A stretch of 32,100 nt of DNA from an uncultured Alistipes sp. (lineage in GTDB: Bacteria > Bacteroidota > Bacteroidia > Bacteroidales > Rikenellaceae): contig CALYVN010000012.1 of the NCBI GenBank assembly GCA_945494785.1, forward strand, positions 1-32,100, written 5' to 3'. Shown here piece by piece: positions 18,669 through 28,595 of this stretch. The notes below the pieces were generated by a model that was not told where the DNA came from, searched no databases, and saw only the letters and a list, made by a program, of their open reading frames with translations. Numbering within the stretch: the stretch's first letter is position 1; every line of letters begins with the position of its first letter. A program made the position numbers and the translations under genes.

Positions 18669-19553
18669 ATGGACAAGAAAAATATGGGCGGAAGGCTCAA
18701 CAATTTCTTTTGCAAAAAGTTGCCGCGCTTGTTCCGCAAAATGCGCATCAGCGTCTCCGATACCGAGACTCATCGCGAAATCCGCTACATACACCTGTCG
18801 CCCGCAGGTATGGTTGCAAGCGGGTTGGCATTGCTCGTTTTGCTGTTCCTCGTCGTACTGCTTGCTGTGGCATATACACCCATACTCGATATGGTACCGG
18901 GTTATCGCACCAATGCCGCCCGTTCGCGCGAGATGCTTATGCGCAGTCTGATACGCATCGATTCGTTGGAACGCCGCATGAACGATATGCTTGCCTACAA
19001 CGAGAGCGTGATACTCGTGGTGAACGGCAAGACGCCTGCCATGCGCACCGTCCGGAGCGATACGCTCAAACGCGACAAAAACATCGTGCCGCCATCGTCT
19101 GCCGATTCGGTGTTCCGTAGGCAGATGGAAAACAACGACCGTTTTGCCCCCGCTTCGTCGGCTGCGTCGCCGAGTGCGGATGTTACCAACATCAACGCAG
19201 TACCGCCTATGGACGGCATCATTGCGGGTCGCTTCGATGCCAAAAGCGGTCTGTACGGCATCCGTCTGACAGGCGAGCCTGAGGCACAGGTGGTCGCCAT
19301 AACGGACGGTACGGTAATAGACAACGAGTGGCTGCCCGAATCGGGCAACACAATAACCATCCAACACACCAACGGCATGGTATCGATATATCGCCGTCTG
19401 ACCAATACGCTCGTCGGCAAGGGTCAGCGCGTCAAGGGCAGCGATGTATTGGGCTATGCAATGTCGGGCGACGGCAACGAGGCTTCGGTATTCGAGTTCG
19501 AGTTGTGGGGCAACGGCAAGCCTGTAAATCCTGAAACATACATACTTTTCTAA
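18669..19553 (+). CDS. M23/LytM-domain envelope protein, apparently lacking canonical Zn-binding residues
   Basis: MDKKNMGGRLN... one N-terminal TM helix (GMVASGLALLVLLFLVVLLAVAY), coiled-coil-like segment, LytM-like fold pattern (AITDGTVIDNEWLPESGNTITIQHTNGMVSIYRRL...VGKGQRVKGSDVLGYAMSGDGNEASVFEFELWGNGKPVNPETYI). Confidence 0.85.
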   Translation: MDKKNMGGRLNNFFCKKLPRLFRKMRISVSDTETHREIRYIHLSPAGMVASGLALLVLLFLVVLLAVAYTPILDMVPGYRTNAARSREMLMRSLIRIDSLERRMNDMLAYNESVILVVNGKTPAMRTVRSDTLKRDKNIVPPSSADSVFRRQMENNDRFAPASSAASPSADVTNINAVPPMDGIIAGRFDAKSGLYGIRLTGEPEAQVVAITDGTVIDNEWLPESGNTITIQHTNGMVSIYRRLTNTLVGKGQRVKGSDVLGYAMSGDGNEASVFEFELWGNGKPVNPETYILF

Positions 19554-19559
19554 CCAATC

Positions 19560-20711
19560 ATGAAACAGAGAATCGCATTGCTCGGCTCCACAGGTTCGAT
19601 AGGCGTACAGACGCTCGACATAGTTCGCGAAAATGCCGACAGGTTCGAAATAGTTGCGCTGACTGCCAACCGTAATTGGCAGCGTTTGGCAGAACAGGCC
19701 GTCGAATTCGATGCCGACATAGCCGTTATAGCCGACGAAAGCAAATATACGTTGCTCAAAGAGGCACTCGCCGCCTATCCGATAAAGGTCTATGCCGGCA
19801 AAGAGGCAATAGCGCAGTGTGCCGCAGCATCCAATATCGACGTTGTGGTCAATGCGTTGGTGGGCTATGCGGGCTTCGAGCCTACGCTCGCCGCAATCGA
19901 ACACGGCAAAAAGATCGCTCTTGCCAACAAGGAATCGCTCGTGGTCGGTGGCGAAATGGTGATGCGCAAGGCAATGGAGCATCGCGCACCTATTGTCCCG
20001 ATAGATTCCGAGCATTCTGCCATATTTCAATGCCTCGTCGGCGAAACATCGCCGTTGCGCCGTCTGATTATCACTTGCAGCGGAGGGTCGTTGCGCGACG
20101 TGCCGCGCGAGCAGTTGGCCAACGTTACGCCCGAGCAGGCTCTGCGTCATCCGCAGTGGAATATGGGGGCGAAGATTACAATCGACTCCTCGACGCTTGT
20201 CAATAAGGGCTTCGAGGTTATCGAGGCACATTGGTTGTTCGGTTGCGAAGCCGACCACATATCGGTCATACAGCATCCGCAGTCGATAATCCATTCGATG
20301 GTCGAGTTCGAGGACGGAGCCATCAAGGCGCAACTCGGCTCGCCGGATATGCACACGCCGATAAGTTTTGCGCTGATGTATCCGCAACGTGCCGTGCGTC
20401 GTGCGGAGTCGTTCAATTTCGCCGAACACCCTGCGCTTACCTTTTGCGAGATAGACCGCATCAAATATCCTGCGCTCGACATAGCCTACGACTGCATGCG
20501 TCGAGGCGGGTCGGCAGCATGCACGATGAACGGAGCCAACGAGGTCGCCGTTGCGGCATTCCTCGCCCACAGATGCGGCTATTTGGATATTGTCCGTGCA
20601 ATCGAATACGCACTCTCGCACGCGACATTCGTGGCTCATCCTTCGGTGGAGGAGTATGCCGAATGCGACAGAGAGGCTCGCGAATTGGCTGCCAAGACTT
20701 TGAATTTATAA
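19560..20711 (+). CDS. dxr: 1-deoxy-D-xylulose-5-phosphate reductoisomerase
   Basis: 383 aa; IALLGSTGSIGVQTLDIVRENADRFEIVALTANRN, LANKESLVVGGEMV, IPIDSEHSAIFQCL, NGANEVAVAAFL. Confidence 0.97.
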   Translation: MKQRIALLGSTGSIGVQTLDIVRENADRFEIVALTANRNWQRLAEQAVEFDADIAVIADESKYTLLKEALAAYPIKVYAGKEAIAQCAAASNIDVVVNALVGYAGFEPTLAAIEHGKKIALANKESLVVGGEMVMRKAMEHRAPIVPIDSEHSAIFQCLVGETSPLRRLIITCSGGSLRDVPREQLANVTPEQALRHPQWNMGAKITIDSSTLVNKGFEVIEAHWLFGCEADHISVIQHPQSIIHSMVEFEDGAIKAQLGSPDMHTPISFALMYPQRAVRRAESFNFAEHPALTFCEIDRIKYPALDIAYDCMRRGGSAACTMNGANEVAVAAFLAHRCGYLDIVRAIEYALSHATFVAHPSVEEYAECDREARELAAKTLNL

Positions 20712-20724
20712 CATTTGGACGATA

Positions 20725-22047
20725 ATGGAGATTCTGATTAAAACCATCTATTTTTTCATGTCGCTGTCGTTGTTGGTGGCGATTCACGAATTGGGACACT
20801 TTATTGCGGCACGGATATTCAAAATCCGTGTCGAGAAGTTCTACATATTTTTCGACCCTTGGTTCTCTCTCTTCAAATTCAAGCGCGGCGAGACGGAATA
20901 CGGCATCGGTTGGGTACCTCTCGGCGGCTATGTCAAAATCGCGGGAATGATTGACGAGAGCATGGACAAGGAGCAGATGAAACTCCCTCCCAAGCCCGAC
21001 GAATTTCGTTCCAAACCTGCATGGCAACGCTTTTTCGTGTTGATTGCGGGTGTTACGATGAATCTGCTGCTTGCATTTGTCATCTATTGTGGCATCTGCT
21101 ACACCTACGGTACGAGTTACCTTGCCAACGAGGATATGCGGTGGGGTTACAATTTCAACGAAGCGGGTAAGGCTTTGGGCTTTGCCGACGGCGACCGCAT
21201 CGAAACCATCGATGGCAAGGCTATCGACAACATCGCATCGATTATGACCAAACTCGTGCTTGCCGAGGGCGATGTGCAGGTCAGTATCGTTCGCAACGGC
21301 CAGCCGCGACAACTGACGCTTTCGTATGATAATCTGAACGCCTTGCGGAGCGACGAAAAGGCATACGAAGGCCTATATATGCCGCGTATGCCGTTCATCA
21401 TCGACAGCGTCGCATCGCCTGCTGCCGCAGTTGCGGGTTTACAACACGGCGACCGCATAGTCGGCATCGACGGCGAGTGCGAGGAGGATTTTTTGAAATA
21501 CGATTCGTTGCTTAAACTGCACGCCTCGGGCAATGCCTTGTTGGCGGTCGAACGCGGCGACAGCACCCTGAACATCGCTGTTCCCGTAAACGACGAAGGC
21601 AAAATAGGCGTAACCGTCTTCAATCCTTACCAACCGCGCACGCAACATTATACCCTGCTGCAATCTGTTCCGCAGGGAGCGAAACTGACCGCCAAAGTTA
21701 TCGACAACTATTGGCAGCAACTCAAACTGATTGTCAAGCCCGATACGGGTCTCTACAAGCAGGTGGGCGGATTTATCGCCATAGCCAACATATTCCCCGC
21801 AGAGTGGGATTGGTATCGATTTTGGAATATGACGGCGTTTTTGTCCATCATCCTCGCCGTGATGAACATCATCCCTATTCCGGGACTCGACGGCGGACAT
21901 ACACTCTTTACATTGTGGGAGATGATTACGCGACGCCGTCCGAGCGACCGCTTCCTTGAAGTGGCGCAATATGTGGGATTGGTGCTGATTTTGGCACTGC
22001 TGCTGTTCGCCAACGGCAACGACATATTCCGATTTATCATAAAGTAG
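20725..22047 (+). CDS. rseP: RIP metalloprotease RseP (site-2 protease family)
   Basis: 440 aa; AIHELGHFIAARIF (HExxH), IDGKAIDNIASI and related PDZ-like segments, IIPIPGLDGGHTLF. Confidence 0.96.
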   Translation: MEILIKTIYFFMSLSLLVAIHELGHFIAARIFKIRVEKFYIFFDPWFSLFKFKRGETEYGIGWVPLGGYVKIAGMIDESMDKEQMKLPPKPDEFRSKPAWQRFFVLIAGVTMNLLLAFVIYCGICYTYGTSYLANEDMRWGYNFNEAGKALGFADGDRIETIDGKAIDNIASIMTKLVLAEGDVQVSIVRNGQPRQLTLSYDNLNALRSDEKAYEGLYMPRMPFIIDSVASPAAAVAGLQHGDRIVGIDGECEEDFLKYDSLLKLHASGNALLAVERGDSTLNIAVPVNDEGKIGVTVFNPYQPRTQHYTLLQSVPQGAKLTAKVIDNYWQQLKLIVKPDTGLYKQVGGFIAIANIFPAEWDWYRFWNMTAFLSIILAVMNIIPIPGLDGGHTLFTLWEMITRRRPSDRFLEVAQYVGLVLILALLLFANGNDIFRFIIK

Positions 22048-22054
22048 GGTTGTT

Positions 22055-23455
22055 ATGGCAAAGGTCAAAAAGGCATATTTTTGTCGTGTGTGCGGTTTCG
22101 AGGCACCCAAGTGGCTCGGCAAATGCCCATCTTGCGGAGCATGGAACTCGTTTACCGAAGAGATTATAGCCAAAGAGAGCGGCTCGATTCCTGCGGCTGT
22201 TGCAGGCAAATCGATATCGGCATCGCGTCCGCAGCGCGTAACCGAAATCGAGAGTGGCACCACGCAGCGCATCGATACGGGCAATGGCGAGGTCAATCGC
22301 GTGTTGGGTGGCGGAGTTGTGGCAGGCTCGCTGATTCTGCTCGGTGGCGAACCCGGTATCGGCAAATCGACGCTGTCGTTGCAAATTGCCTTGTCGGACA
22401 ACGGATTGAAGACGCTGTATGTCTCGGGCGAGGAGTCGGCAGAGCAAATCAAACTGCGTGCCGAGCGTATCGGCATCCGCAACGAGCAGTGCATCATCTA
22501 CACGGAGACACTGCTCGAAAACATCGTGGCGCAGATTGATGAAATACGTCCCGACATGGTGGTCATCGACTCGATTCAGACGATGTACACCGACCTTATC
22601 GACTCGTCGGCAGGGAGTGTGTCGCAGATTCGCGAATGTGCCGCAACGCTGCTCAAATATGCCAAAGGCAGCGGCATTCCGATTTTCATCATAGGCCACA
22701 TTACCAAAGAGGGAACAATCGCGGGACCGAAGATTCTGGAACACATCGTCGATGTCGTTTTGCAGTTCGAGGGCGACGGCAACAATACTTATCGCATTTT
22801 GCGCGGTATCAAAAATCGTTTCGGCGCGACATTCGAAATAGGCGTGTTCGAGATGTTGCACGACGGACTGCGCAGCGTCGAGAATCCTTCCGAGATACTG
22901 CTTTCGCACTACGACGAGCCGCTTGGCGGTATCGCTGTCGGTGCGGCAGTCGATGGCATACGGCCTTACCTTATCGAGGTGCAGGCATTGGTAGGCTCGG
23001 CAGCCTACGGCACGCCGCAGCGCAATACGACAGGCTACGACACGCGCCGAATGAATATGCTGCTCGCCATACTCGAAAAGCGTGTCGGACTGAAAATGTA
23101 TCAAAAGGATGTCTTTCTCAACTTTGCCGGCGGCTTCAAGGTTGCCGATACGGGATTGGATTTGGCTGTCGTTGCAGCAGTCATCTCCTCCTATTTCGAC
23201 CGACCCATCGACGAAGACGTGTGCATGGCGGGCGAATTGGGACTGTCGGGCGAAGTACGTCCGGCATCGCGTACCGACCAACGTATTGCCGAGGCTGCAC
23301 GGTTGGGTTTCAAGCGGATTGTAATATCGGGCTATGCCGCCAAACCCCACAAACGCATCGCAGGCATCGAGGTCGTCCGCATCAACAACGTGAGCGAGTT
23401 GGCACGCAACATCTTCCGCTCGCAACACCGCGACCGAATCGATAACGAGGAGTAA
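22055..23455 (+). CDS. radA: DNA repair protein RadA (Sms)
   Basis: 466 aa; Zn finger CRVCGFEAPKWLGKCPSCGAWN, Walker A LLGGEPGIGKSTLSLQIA, KNRFG motif (IKNRFGATFEIGVFEM), C-terminal Lon-like domain. Confidence 0.97.
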   Translation: MAKVKKAYFCRVCGFEAPKWLGKCPSCGAWNSFTEEIIAKESGSIPAAVAGKSISASRPQRVTEIESGTTQRIDTGNGEVNRVLGGGVVAGSLILLGGEPGIGKSTLSLQIALSDNGLKTLYVSGEESAEQIKLRAERIGIRNEQCIIYTETLLENIVAQIDEIRPDMVVIDSIQTMYTDLIDSSAGSVSQIRECAATLLKYAKGSGIPIFIIGHITKEGTIAGPKILEHIVDVVLQFEGDGNNTYRILRGIKNRFGATFEIGVFEMLHDGLRSVENPSEILLSHYDEPLGGIAVGAAVDGIRPYLIEVQALVGSAAYGTPQRNTTGYDTRRMNMLLAILEKRVGLKMYQKDVFLNFAGGFKVADTGLDLAVVAAVISSYFDRPIDEDVCMAGELGLSGEVRPASRTDQRIAEAARLGFKRIVISGYAAKPHKRIAGIEVVRINNVSELARNIFRSQHRDRIDNEE

Positions 23456-23473
23456 ACGATAAATCGGATTAGT

Positions 23474-24112
23474 TTAGTATTCCAACCGCCACGACAACTC
23501 GTCGCGCACGGCATCGACGGTGGGCGACGGTGCAAGGTCGGCAAGCAGCCGACGTACCGCTTCCCGTTCGTTGTCGCGGACGGCCACAGCCGCCAAAAGC
23601 ACAACTGCGCCCTGCACTGCCAAGTGATTGTCAGGCCAATGCGCAAGAGCGCATCGCACTGCCCCGTACACCCGCAAAGGCGCAACTGTCGTCGAGCGCG
23701 AAGCGGCCAACATGGCGGCGTATGCAAGCAACGCATTTTCGCTATCGCACCATTCGGCAAGCAAAGCATCGGTATCGGCTATGCGCGAGAGCAATGCCTG
23801 TGCAGCCTGTTCGGCAACCTCCGAATTGATTATTCCATCTGCCCAGAATGCGAAGTCTGCCACCGTAGTTACGGCAGGGTCGGCAATCCACAACGCCATG
23901 ATGCGCAGTTCGCGCACCTGTTGCCGATATAGAAACCGCGCCAATTCGTCGTTCGTACCCTCTGCCCTTGCAATGGCACGCAGGGCGGTTATCGGCGCAC
24001 CGTAATTCAGCCCGTAATCGGCACCGTAATAGCGCAACGTATCGAGTGCCGCGCCATTCATCTCCTTGCGCACGGCACCCAACAGTGCAACCATTTTGGA
24101 AGTGCAATCCAT
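23474..24112 (-). CDS. DNA alkylation repair (AlkD-like) HEAT-repeat protein, tentative
   Basis: 212 aa all-helical; YYGADYGLNYGAPITALRAIARAEGTNDELARFLYRQQVRELRIMALWIADP resembles AlkD-type HEAT repeats; catalytic residues not confirmed. Confidence 0.6.
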   Translation of the reverse strand: MDCTSKMVALLGAVRKEMNGAALDTLRYYGADYGLNYGAPITALRAIARAEGTNDELARFLYRQQVRELRIMALWIADPAVTTVADFAFWADGIINSEVAEQAAQALLSRIADTDALLAEWCDSENALLAYAAMLAASRSTTVAPLRVYGAVRCALAHWPDNHLAVQGAVVLLAAVAVRDNEREAVRRLLADLAPSPTVDAVRDELSWRLEY

Positions 24113-24115
24113 CCC

Positions 24116-24985
24116 CTATCGTTGACTTGGCGTAAGATGCACGCGACTGCCGTATTGAAATAACGGCAAAGTGATTTTGACCAATTCGTTCGTGCCGCAC
24201 AAGAGCGTACATTGAGAAGGATTGGCAACGATGTATTCGCTCTTTGTTTTTGCCTTCTCGTCGGCTATCGGCAGACCCGAAAGGTCGATTTTTTCGGCAG
24301 GAGCGATATGCAGCATAACCGCTTCGCCCGCAAGGTCGGCTATCGATACGATACCCTCGCCGGCACGATAACGGCAAAGCAGGTAATCGACCTTGTCGCG
24401 CGAAGGCGTAATCGTAAACCGTTCGACATGCTGCGTCGTAACCGTTGTACCGTAAAACATTGCGAGATACTCTTTTTCGAGCCGCTCAATCTCGTCGAGG
24501 GCGGCACGCAATCCTGCGCCGAACACATTTTCGCCCGTTTCGCCCGTAATCAAATCGACACGGTGCTTGCGCAACGAGAATATCAAATCGGCAGTTGCCG
24601 CTGCCTGTTGTTCGGGCGACAATGCGGCATTGTTCAGGCGATTCGACGGCAAAACGGCACTCTCGGTTGCAATCTCCGATGCCGGCTCTGCCGTTATGGC
24701 AAGCGGTGCCGAATCGATAGCCGACAACGATGCCGATCCGATTCGCGTATCGGTACGCGAGGCGAGCGAAGCACGCACACCCAAATACTTTTGGGCATAG
24801 CGGGCATATACACCGGGGGTAAATTGTTGCTGTTCGACCCGCAATTCAACCGCTACGACACTGCGCGGATTGCCCGCAAACGTCTTTATTTCGCCTGCGT
24901 CGCACACGCCCGCACGAGCCAACTCCTGCGCCGGCAGAGCAACCGCAAAGCACAACGCAACCATAAGCACAACAACACGTTTCAT
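24116..24985 (-). CDS. DUF4831-like family protein (uncharacterised, secreted)
   Basis: Start corrected to MKRVVVLMVALCFAVALPAQ (24985) from ORF track 25030; RVEQQQFTPGVYARYAQKYLGV segment typical of the family. Confidence 0.75.
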   Translation of the reverse strand: MKRVVVLMVALCFAVALPAQELARAGVCDAGEIKTFAGNPRSVVAVELRVEQQQFTPGVYARYAQKYLGVRASLASRTDTRIGSASLSAIDSAPLAITAEPASEIATESAVLPSNRLNNAALSPEQQAAATADLIFSLRKHRVDLITGETGENVFGAGLRAALDEIERLEKEYLAMFYGTTVTTQHVERFTITPSRDKVDYLLCRYRAGEGIVSIADLAGEAVMLHIAPAEKIDLSGLPIADEKAKTKSEYIVANPSQCTLLCGTNELVKITLPLFQYGSRVHLTPSQR

Positions 24986-25034
24986 ATCGTTTTCAATTTT
25001 ATTTTTCGCTAATTTACGGCTTTTGGCCAATATA

Positions 25035-25742
25035 TCAAAATTTAAGATAGAAATCCTGCATAAGTCGTCGGTATTCCTCGCCGAATTCGCCGCGCTGTTC
25101 CGTCTCGATTGTCAGTTCCTCGCAACGGCAATCGGACACGGCAGACCTGCCGAATTCGGCCATTACGCGCTTTATTGCGCCGTTCGGCACAAATCGCACG
25201 TCGCATCGGCGCACCATGCGCAACCGCGACAGAGCCGCAAAACGACGCATCTCATCAGGCGGCAGAATCAAAGCCGCACGCCCGTCGGCCGAGAGCAGTC
25301 TGTCCAACGCCTCGTCCAACTCGCCGAGCGACAACGACACTGCATGCCGTGCCGTCGTGCGACCGTCGTCGGGAGACAGCAGGGCATCGACAAAATAGGG
25401 AGGATTGGAGATTATCACATCGAACAGCTCCGTTGCTGCAAACTCCTGCGCCGACGCCTGTTCGGCATGCAACCGCTCTGCCCAAGGCGATATTGCGAAA
25501 TTGGCTTTCGCCCTATCGACTGCCACGGGCATTATGTCGATGCCCGCAATATACTCCGCCGCCGAACGTTGAGCCGCAATCAGCGCAATCACCCCCGTAC
25601 CCGTACCTATATCGAGTATACGGCGTTCCGAGCCGTCGAAATGCACCCATGCTCCGAGCAATACTCCATCGGTACCGACCTTCATCGGCACGTCGGATTG
25701 TTCGACCGCAAATTGTTTGAATCGGAATACGGAGTTGCCCAT
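25035..25742 (-). CDS. tRNA1(Val) (adenine(37)-N6)-methyltransferase-like (TrmN6/YfiC)
   Basis: 235 aa; FRFKQFAVEQSDVPMKVGTDGVLLGAWV, RILDIGTGTGVIALIAAQR, DVIISNPPYFVDAL (NPPY motif). Confidence 0.9.
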   Translation of the reverse strand: MGNSVFRFKQFAVEQSDVPMKVGTDGVLLGAWVHFDGSERRILDIGTGTGVIALIAAQRSAAEYIAGIDIMPVAVDRAKANFAISPWAERLHAEQASAQEFAATELFDVIISNPPYFVDALLSPDDGRTTARHAVSLSLGELDEALDRLLSADGRAALILPPDEMRRFAALSRLRMVRRCDVRFVPNGAIKRVMAEFGRSAVSDCRCEELTIETEQRGEFGEEYRRLMQDFYLKF

Positions 25743-25743
25743 T

Positions 25744-26538
25744 TTATTGTTTCAGATAGCCGTCGATACCCGCACCGAACAGCGAGAAGTCGTAACGCAC
25801 GGGGTCTTCGGCATCGAACGTACGCAAAGCCGCCGTTATCTCGACCGTCGCCTTCCAATCGCTCTGTTTGCGCGTAAGCAGGCCGAGTGCACGCCCCATA
25901 TTGCCCGAGTGGACATCCAACGGCAGGTAGAGTGCCGACATCGGAATACGTCGCCATGCGCCGAAATCCACCCCTCGTCCGTCATTGCGCACAAACCATC
26001 GCAGATACATGTTCAACCGCTTGCATGCCGCACCTTTGTCGATAGACGAAAAGTGCTTTTCGCAATGCGGATTGTGGTCGGCAGCAAAAAATTCGCGACG
26101 CACCGCCGACAGCACCTGCGCCATATCGCCACTCTCCTCGTAAAGCGATTGGAACATCTCACCCACACTGCCCCACCGTCGGCACACTCCGCGCAAAGCC
26201 AAAACGAAATCGGTCAAATCGCCACCGTTGAATGTACGGTGGACGTAGGTTTGCAACCGTGCCAACTCCGCCGGCGAAGCGTTGCAGACAAAATCGTAAG
26301 GCTCGTTGTCCAGATAATCCATCATCCGCTTTGCACTGCGCACTATCGCCTTGCGATTGCCCCATGCTATCGTGGCCGCCAAAAAGCCGGCTATCTCCTT
26401 ATCCTCCAACCGTGCGAACGCATGCGGCACGCTTATCGGGTCGGCCTCGACAAATTCGGGACGATTGTATTTGTCGTAAAGATACTCCAACGTCTCGCGC
26501 AGTTGTTCGCGCGAGCCGTTATCACAAAATCGCTCCAT
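25744..26538 (-). CDS. TIGR02757 family protein (uncharacterised)
   Basis: 264 aa; [92 protein letters not shown] are family hallmarks. Confidence 0.88.
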   Translation of the reverse strand: MERFCDNGSREQLRETLEYLYDKYNRPEFVEADPISVPHAFARLEDKEIAGFLAATIAWGNRKAIVRSAKRMMDYLDNEPYDFVCNASPAELARLQTYVHRTFNGGDLTDFVLALRGVCRRWGSVGEMFQSLYEESGDMAQVLSAVRREFFAADHNPHCEKHFSSIDKGAACKRLNMYLRWFVRNDGRGVDFGAWRRIPMSALYLPLDVHSGNMGRALGLLTRKQSDWKATVEITAALRTFDAEDPVRYDFSLFGAGIDGYLKQ

Positions 26539-27172
26539 CGCTCATCACTATTTTACGGTCGGTCTGTGCAGCCAACCGCTCGTCGTGCGTAACTATAACT
26601 ATCGTCTGCCCCAACTCGCTACGAACACGACCGAGCAGGGAATAAATCTCATCGCGGTTTTTGGTGTCGAGATTGCCTGTCGGCTCATCCGCCAATACCA
26701 CCGAAGGGCGGTTTATCAATGCTCGCGCTATCGCCGCACGTTGCTGCTCGCCACCCGACAATGCCGACGGCTTGTGCGAAGCACGAGGCAGGAGATTGAC
26801 CATTTCGAGCAACTCCTTCGCCCTGCATTCAGCCTCCTTGCGCGATGCTCCGCCGATAAGTGCCGGCAACATAACATTCTCCAATGCCGTAAATTCGGGC
26901 AACAGATGATGGAATTGGAAGACAAAGCCGATATGACGGTTTCTAAACAACGACAACCGTTTGTCGTCGAGACTGCCGACATCGACACCCGCAATCCGCA
27001 CGCTGCCCCCGTCGGGTTGCAGCAGCGTACCGACAATCTGCAACAGAGTGGTTTTGCCGGCACCGCTCGCACCGACTATCGCAACCATTTCGCCCGAGGC
27101 GACCTCCATCGAAACGCCACGCAGCACCTCCAAATTGCCGAAACTCTTATGTATGTCGCAAGCCTTTATCAC
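26522..27172 (-). CDS. lolD: ABC transporter ATP-binding protein (LolD-like)
   Basis: 216 aa; Walker [15 protein letters not shown], signature [20 protein letters not shown], Walker [31 protein letters not shown] typical of LolD. Confidence 0.88.
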   Translation of the reverse strand: MIKACDIHKSFGNLEVLRGVSMEVASGEMVAIVGASGAGKTTLLQIVGTLLQPDGGSVRIAGVDVGSLDDKRLSLFRNRHIGFVFQFHHLLPEFTALENVMLPALIGGASRKEAECRAKELLEMVNLLPRASHKPSALSGGEQQRAAIARALINRPSVVLADEPTGNLDTKNRDEIYSLLGRVRSELGQTIVIVTHDERLAAQTDRKIVMSDGAIL

Positions 27173-27990
27173 CTCTCCTTATCGAAAACGTCAAACATTC
27201 GCAACGTCTGCACAGCTTCGCGCACATCGTGTACGCGCAATATGGATGCACCCTGTCGCAAAGCCTCCCAACCGAGCACCTGCGTACCGCACAACGCATC
27301 GTCGGGCGTTGTGGCGAGCAGTCGGTAAATCATCGACTTGCGCGAAACTCCCACAAGCACAGGATAGCCCAAAGCGCATATCTCGTGCAACCCTGCAAGC
27401 AGCCGATAGTTCTGTTCCGTCGTCTTGGCAAAACCGAAACCCGGGTCCAACACTATGTTTTCGCGCCGTATGCCGCACGCAAGCATCTGCCCGACCCTTG
27501 CCGCCAGATAGTCGCGCACCGCACCAACGACATCGTCATAAACGGTCAGCGACTGCATAGTCTGCGGCGTACCCCTCATGTGCATAGCGATATAAGGCAG
27601 GTCGTATTGTGCCACCGTTGCAAACATCTGCCCGTCGGCTTCGCCCGCAGTGATGTCATTTACCACAATCGCGCCGAACTGCTCGACCGCACGACGCACC
27701 ACCTCCGAACGGAACGTATCGACCGAAACGGTGATTTCGGCATCGACCTCGCGCACAGCCTCTATGCCTGTCTTGACCCTCTCCCACTCCTGTTCCGACG
27801 GAATATCGACGGCATTCGGGCGCGAAGAGTAGCCGCCGATGTCGATTATCTTTGCGCCGTCGGCTATTGCCCGTTCGACACGCGCCGCAATCGCCTCGCG
27901 CGAGGTTGTCCGACTGCCCGCATAAAACGAATCGTCGGTAACATTCACTATCGCCATTATCTGCCGTTCACGCAGGTCTGTTCCAATCAT
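27169..27990 (-). CDS. folP: Dihydropteroate synthase
   Basis: Start corrected to 27990 ([28 protein letters not shown]); [44 protein letters not shown] track N-extension overlaps coaE. Confidence 0.95.
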   Translation of the reverse strand: MIGTDLRERQIMAIVNVTDDSFYAGSRTTSREAIAARVERAIADGAKIIDIGGYSSRPNAVDIPSEQEWERVKTGIEAVREVDAEITVSVDTFRSEVVRRAVEQFGAIVVNDITAGEADGQMFATVAQYDLPYIAMHMRGTPQTMQSLTVYDDVVGAVRDYLAARVGQMLACGIRRENIVLDPGFGFAKTTEQNYRLLAGLHEICALGYPVLVGVSRKSMIYRLLATTPDDALCGTQVLGWEALRQGASILRVHDVREAVQTLRMFDVFDKER

Positions 27991-28595
27991 TGTGCTTCGA
28001 TTCTGCGACGCATCGCCGCTTGGCGCAAGCGTCCGTCCAACTCCGCGACATCGCGGTCCAAATCCGCTCTGTCGATATTCACTATCGCAATATCGGCACG
28101 CGCAGCAAGTTCGTCGTCCGACATCTGCTCTGCCATTCGCGCCTCTATCCGTTCGCGCACCGCTCCATCGCGCTGCATGGCTCGGGCTATTCGTATCGGG
28201 CGCGGAGCCAACACCGCCACACTCACATCCACGCATCGGTCGAAACCCGACTCAAACAGGATTGCCGATTCCAATACCACGTAATCCCCGCTTTGGCATG
28301 CCGCCCATCGCTCGAAATCCGAACGCACGGCAGGATGAATTATTGCATTCAACTGCGCCAAACGCTCGGAATGACCGAACACGGCATCTGCCAAAAAACG
28401 GCGATTCGGAACATCGCCGATATAACTTTGCTCGCCGAAGCAGCCGATTATCTGCGCCTTGATGTCGGTCGAGGAGCACATCAACGCCTTGGCACGCGAA
28501 TCCGAGTCGTAAACGGCAACTCCTCGTTCGGCCAACATGGCGCACACCGTGCTTTTTCCTCCGCCTATACCTCCGCAGATTCCGACCTTAATCAT
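27987..28595 (-). CDS. coaE: Dephospho-CoA kinase
   Basis: 202 aa; MIKVGICGGIGGGKSTVCAMLAERGVAVYDSDSRAK. Confidence 0.96.
   Translation of the reverse strand: MIKVGICGGIGGGKSTVCAMLAERGVAVYDSDSRAKALMCSSTDIKAQIIGCFGEQSYIGDVPNRRFLADAVFGHSERLAQLNAIIHPAVRSDFERWAACQSGDYVVLESAILFESGFDRCVDVSVAVLAPRPIRIARAMQRDGAVRERIEARMAEQMSDDELAARADIAIVNIDRADLDRDVAELDGRLRQAAMRRRIEAQ

Noticed and set aside
18621-20639. 672-aa minus-strand ORF antisense to the M23-like gene and dxr
   Set aside because: Shadow ORF of codon bias; sense genes are clear homologs.
22037-23428. 463-aa minus-strand ORF antisense to radA
   Set aside because: Shadow ORF; RadA motifs lie on the + strand.
27991-28236. N-terminal extension of the FolP ORF
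   Set aside because: Overlaps coaE in another frame and is Arg/Cys-rich; DHPS starts at [22 protein letters not shown].
27229-28284. 351-aa + strand ORF antisense to folP/coaE
   Set aside because: Shadow ORF; no domain similarity recognised.
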